Below, piece by piece: positions 6,901-10,678 of a stretch of 10,678 bases of DNA; position 1 is the stretch's first letter, and each line of letters begins with the position of its first letter. Source of the stretch: Armatimonadota bacterium (GTDB lineage: Bacteria; Armatimonadota; Fimbriimonadia; Fimbriimonadales; ATM1). The DNA is taken from assembly GCA_003695835.1 (NCBI GenBank), contig RFHN01000023.1, forward strand, positions 1-10,678, given 5' to 3'. Position numbers and translations under genes: made by a program. Under the pieces are notes generated by a model that saw only the letters and a list, made by a program, of their open reading frames with translations, searched no databases and had not been told where the DNA came from.

Positions 6901-8410
6901 ACGGACCCCGGTGCTCGACGCCACTTTGGAACTCTGCTGCGGGGTTCGGCGAGATGACGGCGACCGGCGCGACGTTGATATTGTTGACGAACCGCCCGTT
7001 CACCATGGGCAACGCGTCGAAGACGTAGACGTCGCCCTGCTCGGTTTGCACATAGACCTGATTCTCCGGTACGCCGTTCGCGGGGTTGGCGACCTCAACC
7101 GCCATAGCGGGGCCGGTTCGCGACGGGAACGGTTGGCTTCGCCACACGAGGTCGCGAGTGGCGCCCAGGCTCGCATCCTGGAATCCGTCATCGAGCCATC
7201 CGTCGTTGTCCAGATCGTCATTCGGGTCCGCCTTCATCGCGTAGAGCCGCCACTGGCCGCTGCCGTGCTCCCGCGCGATGAAGTACACCAGACCGCGGAA
7301 CAGAACCGGCGGAACGTAGTCCGAGTGGTCGTTCTGTTCCATATCATAATCTTCCAACCAGCTCAGCGCCATGGGCGCGCCGACCTCATCGAAGCTGGCA
7401 TTCGTTCGGCGCGAGCCGCGAGCCTCGTTGGGCGAGTTCGTCGCCAGCGCCAGGATGTTGTAGGCGAACTTCAATTCGAGTTGAGGAATCGCTTGAAAGT
7501 TCGTGCCGCCGAACGGCCCAGAGTTCCTTCCGAGACCGGGGTTCGTGCCGCCGGCGGGCTCGTTGATCGGCGAGACGACGTTGCCCGAGGTAACGACGAA
7601 GTAGCCCTGCCCCACTTCCGCGACGCCGATCGTGATTCCCGCCGAGTTCGTCACAATCGGAACGAACAGCCCGAACTCGCTCTCCATCGTGGAAACGAGC
7701 TGTTGGAACCCCGAAAGACCGAAGTCGCTGAGCCGCGCTTGAACAATCGCGTGCGAGCCGTTGTGCGCTCCCAGGAAGGCGGCTTCGACCGCAGAAATCT
7801 GATACGGATAGTTGAGCAAAGGATGGAGCGGGCGATTCACGACCGGCGCCGCCCCCGCGTTTGTGGTCGCGAACGCGATCGGGAAGCCGTTGTATCCGTC
7901 AATTGCCTGAACGGTAGATTTGTCGAACCAGAGGACACCGCCGCTATCCAGGAACGCGCGAAGCTTCTCCCGCTCGAGAGGATTCAGATTCAACGTGCCC
8001 GGAGCATGTACCAGAAGAATGTCGTATTGCGTGATCTGCTCGATGCCGACCGAGCCGAGGTCCACCTCCCAGTAAGCCGCCATGTTCTTGAGAAGCGGCT
8101 GCCCGACGGTGTACGGCGTGCCACCGGTGATGTTCGCCCATCGCTGAGCGATTCGAGGCGTCACGGAGCCGGGCGATAGCGGGTTCTCGAATTCCCAGGC
8201 TGGCGGCTTGAGGTCGGAACGCCGCTCCATGTTGAAGAACACGTACGGGTCCGCATTCGTCGGCTCGCCACCCGGCCCGGACGTCCCGGGCAGAAGCAGA
8301 ATTCCGCACTTGATTCGCACCGGCGAATCCGCGTAGGCGGTAGGTTGAGAGGCAGCGTGAAGGCACGCCGCCACGATCAAAGCGATTGAAAAGATAACTC
8401 TGCGGATCAT
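3920..8410 (-). CDS. Secreted multidomain protein: DUF4159-like N-terminal domain, propeller region, NHL-like repeats
   Basis: Complete, 1496 residues; ATG at 8410 with a strong GAGGTGG site, stop TAA at 3922-3920. Residues 1-27 form an export signal (MIRR, then a hydrophobic core); AYA/DS at 27/28 suits signal peptidase I, while VAAC at 13-16 could be a lipobox. Residues about 29-320 look alpha/beta: YDILLVHAPG (129-138), then LNPLEREKLRAFLDSGGVLW (142-161), resemble DUF4159/GATase1-like domains, but no nucleophile Cys is seen, so catalysis is doubtful. From about 365 onward there are propeller-like strands of the type VYxxxxGxVYVFDA, with the Asp-rich loop DLDNDGWLDD at 399-408. Residues about 590-700 may be a separate beta-sandwich. 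Residues about 1088-1245 are NHL-like, including VVDTGGDRVVRID and YLIADTGNRRILE. Two FG-GAP-like loops (DNNGNN at 1291, DANGDID at 1373) follow. No transmembrane helix or sorting signal is seen at the C-terminus. Domain names come from pattern recognition. A PilY1-like role beside a PilX-like gene is inferred. Confidence 0.92.
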   Translation of the reverse strand: MIRRVIFSIALIVAACLHAASQPTAYADSPVRIKCGILLLPGTSGPGGEPTNADPYVFFNMERRSDLKPPAWEFENPLSPGSVTPRIAQRWANITGGTPYTVGQPLLKNMAAYWEVDLGSVGIEQITQYDILLVHAPGTLNLNPLEREKLRAFLDSGGVLWFDKSTVQAIDGYNGFPIAFATTNAGAAPVVNRPLHPLLNYPYQISAVEAAFLGAHNGSHAIVQARLSDFGLSGFQQLVSTMESEFGLFVPIVTNSAGITIGVAEVGQGYFVVTSGNVVSPINEPAGGTNPGLGRNSGPFGGTNFQAIPQLELKFAYNILALATNSPNEARGSRRTNASFDEVGAPMALSWLEDYDMEQNDHSDYVPPVLFRGLVYFIAREHGSGQWRLYAMKADPNDDLDNDGWLDDGFQDASLGATRDLVWRSQPFPSRTGPAMAVEVANPANGVPENQVYVQTEQGDVYVFDALPMVNGRFVNNINVAPVAVISPNPAAEFQSGVEHRGPYAPVAFDGLVYIFDSYRLGLGFAGRVWAIDPTTLTIMNTGNDWYARGIGSPNIASPSGPPTVGYIPSGDNATGLDGVMYVPHRSSLGGPSVGFTSLWVSVRGESPEIVSNDGSVMQIRTRAALKGLRIVDTANSVLGIKLTLMDQNGNPQPGSVLANFFDGTVIQFAPGQLSLGLRNGGPPANWGLRIDYHIDWGTGAANLVSQLIRGQIFLPDDINREAFVIKSMALAQNGNLFVIAGNEQRGGALFCFNEFTRGGFRLVYRWDLYDAFNVTLNNTQTVRIPAVLEDRDYINTIFPFLNGTLTRFHFHGGPTIYNDVCYVTVAADKFIFGTRVPVAFIVALDANPRRFDIRLDTPIPPGFRVRQPDYMASSNKLTPERSNVLQGSQYETQGNVLRISNMMQSTQGQVRNGFSTSLPVVVSGQGTGERLFDPNTTGSKWSPLLWYIALTGYRVDGPALVMGNTVYMAAGSNLPSILRSGNPFQFEGLMFAMDAEIPPNDPSITEIPGRPGLRQVNWLLPSAGPPGFTVNKHVRWPSGQGVQSVQDYRVRLEQTVMPGSQQAFGAVGGSGAVVSWADHGIFGFRKALTAVADEGRVAEFDAAGFVRWTSDVVYQVAQNGNNTLVQTRRLERPTKVYRLGQTEYVVVDTGGDRVVRIDRSAGEIRSIEGFILDTTYRPAGYVEGEPTKLRQPRDVTVWVDVIRPGDYPLTGPPITQNELWVHYLIADTGNRRILELVDRYYIDANFRVTGVVRNANGDPQLGVLIWHTPQSFSGKTWQFTTIQRMLIGVDNNGNNKFVYVAGVGDMMPSRVDLGLDPPDPVAPRETGNLGGLVIFSRDGTEVVNEITVPGFYAGTRKIRGVNSVSLRGIGLDANGDIDFAILYTDATGVYEIARNGSGQWQAIWMMPNEVYRQIRGVNLQAAAARRTMIGDVIITNSWYGTDPSGAPFYGEITQWRTNIDFSQQDLGFSSADIQSEIPPVVGTRGIRLPQFADRN
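4253..4540 (-). repeat. Pair of FG-GAP/VCBS-like Asp-Asn loops
   Basis: Two similar segments 82 residues apart in the 1496-residue protein: DNNGNNKFVYVAG from residue 1291 and DANGDIDFAILYTD from residue 1373, each preceded by I/L-G-V/L. The D-x-N-G-x-x-(D/K)-F pattern followed by a hydrophobic strand resembles FG-GAP/VCBS calcium-loop blades of integrin-alpha-like propellers. Only two copies are clear. Confidence 0.45.
4676..5149 (-). repeat. NHL-like propeller blades near the C-terminus of the 1496-residue protein
   Basis: Residues about 1088-1245. The stretch contains FGFRKALTAVADEGRVAEFD, then TEYVVVDTGGDRVVRID, then TKLRQPRDVTV and YLIADTGNRRILEL. The D-T-G-(N/G)-x-R-(V/I) core after a short hydrophobic strand, and the preceding L-R-Q-P-R-D-V, are hallmarks of NHL repeats. 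About three blades are visible; more divergent ones probably continue on both sides. NHL propellers usually mediate protein, RNA or ligand contacts; the ligand here is unknown. Confidence 0.6.
7187..7216 (-). other. DxDxDG metal-binding-like loop in the propeller region
   Basis: Residues 399-408 read DLDNDGWLDD. Asp399, Asp401 and Asp403 at spacing 1-3-5, followed by Gly404 and then Asp407/Asp408, fit the calcium-binding loop pattern seen in EF-hand, dockerin and thrombospondin type 3 repeats. A comparable loop occurs in the propeller of the pilus protein PilY1. It lies in a loop after the strand WRLYAMKAD. Calcium binding is inferred from the motif only. Confidence 0.55.
7451..8326 (-). other. 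DUF4159/GATase1-like domain region of the 1496-residue protein
   Basis: Residues about 29-320 of the protein. Alternating hydrophobic strands and helices are suggested, with the core YDILLVHAPG plus an acidic helix REKLRAFLDSGGVLWFDKS ending in a GG turn. This matches the look of DUF4159 and ThuA-like domains, which share a class-I glutamine-amidotransferase-like fold. The usual G-x-C-x-G nucleophile elbow is absent, so a binding or scaffold role is more likely than catalysis. Domain boundaries are approximate. Confidence 0.5.
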
Positions 8411-10678
8411 GGTTCCACCTCGCCGAAGTAAAGCAGACGGGTTCCCACCGGCAACCGCGGCATCGGCGGCAGCGGACGGCCAAAAGCGTCTACGCGCACG
8501 TACGGATCTCCCGGCGAGAAAGACCCGTTCTCACGACCGGACATCAGCATCGGATCGTAGTTCAAGAACAGATTCGGGACGAACGTGTTCGTGTACTGCG
8601 GCTGTCCGCCCGCGCCGCGCGGATAGTGCTGGTCGGGAATGAATTCGTTGCTCGCGCCGTAGGAGGCCGGGATCCATCCCCATTTCTCGAGCCACTTCTC
8701 TTGATCGCTCATCATCGGCGGGAAGTTCTCGCTGATGCTGCCGTTGATCGTAATCTTGATGTCCAGCGGATCGCCGTAGAACGGATACTCTGCCGAAGCG
8801 CTGAATGCGGAAAACCTTGTCGCAGCGTCGGTGAACGCGTCGCGCCGATCGTTCGGATTCGGGTTGAACCAAAGTCCGGGGATGATGAAGAAGCTGCCGT
8901 TCTGTGCGTAGAGCACTGCGTGGATCTCGACATCCATCGGCATTGCGGTAACGCGGCTTAGGAAGTACGGCCCGCGTCCTGGAGGTGCGATCGTGTTGTC
9001 CAGCTTGAAACGGAACAGGTTCTCGTCCCCGCCGAAGAAAAGCGTGTAGTTCGCGCCGAACTGGCCGATCGGGACGATCGGGAAGCTCCGTTTCTCGAAC
9101 ACGGGCAACACCTGAGAGGCGGGATCCGCGAGTCCGTAGGTCAGGATCGGCGGGCCTGCGTAGAACGGAATCGCCGCATTCCGCGGGTCCGCCGGATCGA
9201 AGTGATACGGTGCGGGCGTCGCGGAGAACGGCTCGTTGATCAGCAGATTGATGAAAGCCGTTCGGTTGAAGTCGGCTGCATGCGCGAGGAAGAGCGACGG
9301 ACGAATCGGGTTCCCTCCGCTGCTCGGGTTGTTGAACGTGTAGCCGTTGACCGGGTCGAGCGGATATTGAACGAGCGCGTCGAACGGCGATCCGTCGTCG
9401 ACTTTGATGCGACCCGGGTTCGTCGGATCGTTGTTGTCGGTGATCACTTCGTTCACCGACGCCCACGAAACGAACTGCGTCGTATTGAGGACGACGTTCT
9501 CCTCCGCCAGCAGCGCGAGCGTCGAGCGTGTCGGGTGCGCCCGCGTGAGGCTGCCCTCAATGTAGATGTTCCCGCCCGAAACGACCGTCAGCTGGACGCC
9601 AAGCGGCCGGTTCGAGTTGTTCGGATCCAGCCCGGCGGGGATGACGCCGCGAATTCGAACGTCCCCTTCACAATAGATGACGCCATTGAACAGCGGCCCT
9701 CGATCGAAGTCGTTGGCGGTCGGCGCAAAGAAGTTCGTCACGCCGGGCGTCAGCTCATTGATGATTCGGAACCCTTCGTTCGGGTTCGTGCCGTAGCCAA
9801 CCTTGAATCGAAGCGTGTGCCGGCCGGTATCCACTCGCTGGTAGTCGCGCCACGTGTCGCTGTTGCGTCGAATGTTGCGAGTAATGACGAACCCATCGCG
9901 CGTCAAGAGAATGTAGCAACCGTTCGGCACGTAGAACGGCGCGCCGCCCGGATCCCATCCTGAAGCGCTGTGGCCGTTATGCGGGTTCAGCCAGTCGTAG
10001 CGCAGAGTGAAGCTTCCGTCCTCCGCGTCCTGCCCGCGATCGCTGGAGTTGTCAATGTAAACGCCGCGCCCAAAACCAAGGCGACCGAGGTTGAACGGGT
10101 TGCCGTTGATGTCCGTCGCGAGGGCGCCGCTGTTTCGGGTGGCCAGCAGGTATCGCTTTAAGCCGGTGCTCGGGTCCACCTCATCCACGAGAGGCGGATC
10201 CTTGTAAACGCTATCTCGAACGTAGCCCTGAGCGTCTTGACCGCGTCGGCCGTCGCGGAACACTCCGCCGTGCGTCGTGAAGTTCGGGTCGTCGCTCGGG
10301 AGCGCCACGGCGGGCTGAATCACCTCGACGCCCGACTGTGCCGTGATCGCGTTGAGGTTGAGAACGCTGTTCGCGTCGGCGAACCGGACATCGCCCGCGA
10401 CATTAATCTGCTGCCCCAGGTCTCGGTTCAGGTACGCGTCCACACGACCGTGAATCGTCAGGTCACTGTTGAAGTACATCGGGCCGCCGACTGTCAGCTG
10501 CGCAGCCGGATACCCATTCGGCGGAGCTACCTGGAAGTTTCCGACGATCCGAGGGACGTTGACGTCCATCGCGGAGTTCGTGAAGAGGTCGTAGAAGCGA
10601 GCCATCGGCACAGGGTTTCCGAAGTCCGCAGGCTCCGTTCGGCGGTCGAGGTTCGTAACGAAGTAAGCATCCTCAAGC
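8407..10678 (-). CDS. Large beta-rich surface protein, DUF4900/PilX-like (5'-partial)
   Basis: The frame is open from the right edge: 22 sense codons precede the GTG at 10611-10609 without a stop and read naturally as protein, and that GTG has no good ribosome site, so the true start is outside. At least 756 residues are visible, ending in TGA at 8409-8407. Counting from the first whole codon, residues about 65-102 and 330-392 show solenoid-like strands, including SGGNIYIEGSLTR (about 367-379) followed by a run like LALLAEENVVL. A similar short-strand stretch lies at about 583-650. This style is typical of DUF4900/PilX-type proteins linked to type IV pili in Thermus-like and Armatimonadota-like bacteria; the family call is from memory of its pattern. 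No membrane segment is visible, but the N-terminus that would carry a prepilin-like helix is missing. The C-terminus is Pro-rich and ends LLYFGEVEP. The gene overlaps the next by ATGA. Function is unknown; a minor-pilin or surface role is inferred. Confidence 0.85.
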   Translation of the reverse strand, partial: LEDAYFVTNLDRRTEPADFGNPVPMARFYDLFTNSAMDVNVPRIVGNFQVAPPNGYPAAQLTVGGPMYFNSDLTIHGRVDAYLNRDLGQQINVAGDVRFADANSVLNLNAITAQSGVEVIQPAVALPSDDPNFTTHGGVFRDGRRGQDAQGYVRDSVYKDPPLVDEVDPSTGLKRYLLATRNSGALATDINGNPFNLGRLGFGRGVYIDNSSDRGQDAEDGSFTLRYDWLNPHNGHSASGWDPGGAPFYVPNGCYILLTRDGFVITRNIRRNSDTWRDYQRVDTGRHTLRFKVGYGTNPNEGFRIINELTPGVTNFFAPTANDFDRGPLFNGVIYCEGDVRIRGVIPAGLDPNNSNRPLGVQLTVVSGGNIYIEGSLTRAHPTRSTLALLAEENVVLNTTQFVSWASVNEVITDNNDPTNPGRIKVDDGSPFDALVQYPLDPVNGYTFNNPSSGGNPIRPSLFLAHAADFNRTAFINLLINEPFSATPAPYHFDPADPRNAAIPFYAGPPILTYGLADPASQVLPVFEKRSFPIVPIGQFGANYTLFFGGDENLFRFKLDNTIAPPGRGPYFLSRVTAMPMDVEIHAVLYAQNGSFFIIPGLWFNPNPNDRRDAFTDAATRFSAFSASAEYPFYGDPLDIKITINGSISENFPPMMSDQEKWLEKWGWIPASYGASNEFIPDQHYPRGAGGQPQYTNTFVPNLFLNYDPMLMSGRENGSFSPGDPYVRVDAFGRPLPPMPRLPVGTRLLYFGEVEP
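8415..8421 (-). promoter_or_regulatory. Ribosome binding site of the 1496-residue gene, inside the end of the upstream gene
   Basis: The minus strand reads GAGGTGG, then AACC, then ATG at 8410. This strong Shine-Dalgarno match lies within the last sense codons of the upstream gene (Gly-Glu-Val-Glu-Pro-stop). The stop TGA (8409-8407) and the start ATG (8410-8408) share ATGA, the classic arrangement for translational coupling. It fixes the start of the downstream gene. Confidence 0.85.

Noticed and set aside
5633..8179. 848-codon open frame on the plus strand opposite the 1496-residue gene
   Set aside because: It is the exact codon-for-codon reverse complement of the minus-strand gene. In this register stops arise only where the sense gene uses TTA, CTA or TCA, which are rare here; the frame ends at the CTA codon for Leu78. 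Its product is rich in Arg, Val, His and Asp with no recognisable domain, while the opposite strand has a signal peptide, a ribosome site and domains.
8531..9466. 311-codon minus-strand frame overlapping the first gene
   Set aside because: Arg-rich out-of-frame reading of a well-structured coding region; it lies wholly inside the first gene and has no independent support.
10603..10611. GTG 10611 or ATG 10605 as the start of the first gene
   Set aside because: No convincing Shine-Dalgarno site precedes either, and protein-like sense codons continue in frame to the window edge, so the gene is better read as 5'-partial.

Overview
The window is fully coding apart from one 30-base gap. It holds three very large genes, all read from the minus strand in the order (window right to left) 10678→8407, 8410→3920, 3889→1. 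The first lacks its 5' end and the last lacks its 3' end. The first two overlap by ATGA and the third starts 30 bases after the second stops, so they look like one translationally coupled operon whose promoter lies to the right of the window. No RNA gene, mobile element, CRISPR array, origin or convincing terminator was seen.

All three products look exported and built from beta-structure. Gene 1 (10678→8407, at least 756 residues) has solenoid-like GG-x-(I/V)-x-(I/V)-x-G strands of the kind found in DUF4900/PilX-type pilus-associated proteins; its N-terminus, where a prepilin-like membrane segment would sit, is outside the window. Gene 2 (8410→3920, 1496 residues, complete) has a signal sequence, an N-terminal alpha/beta domain resembling DUF4159/GATase1-like folds without a visible catalytic Cys, a long divergent propeller region with a DxDxDG metal loop, an NHL-like stretch and two FG-GAP-like Asp/Asn loops. 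Gene 3 (3889→1, at least 1296 residues) has a signal peptide, two golvesin-C-terminal-like (xanthan-lyase CBD-like) domains, eight PQQ/BamB-like propeller blades, an Ig-like beta-sandwich and an EF-hand-like loop near the visible end. Its second golvesin-like domain is inserted between blade 1 and blade 2, apparently by duplication of a [golvesin + blade] unit.

The gene set suggests a bacterium with roughly 58-60% GC (by eye), clear Shine-Dalgarno sites and large secreted propeller proteins. Armatimonadota is my best guess, with Planctomycetota, Deinococcota and related groups possible; this rests on gene style only, not on a marker gene. The working idea is a surface or pilus-tip assembly in which a PilX-like protein is made together with two large propeller proteins, similar in logic to the PilX/PilY1 pair of type IV pili. 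That is inference. The sequence directly supports the operon layout, the export signals, the repeat structure and the metal-loop motifs.
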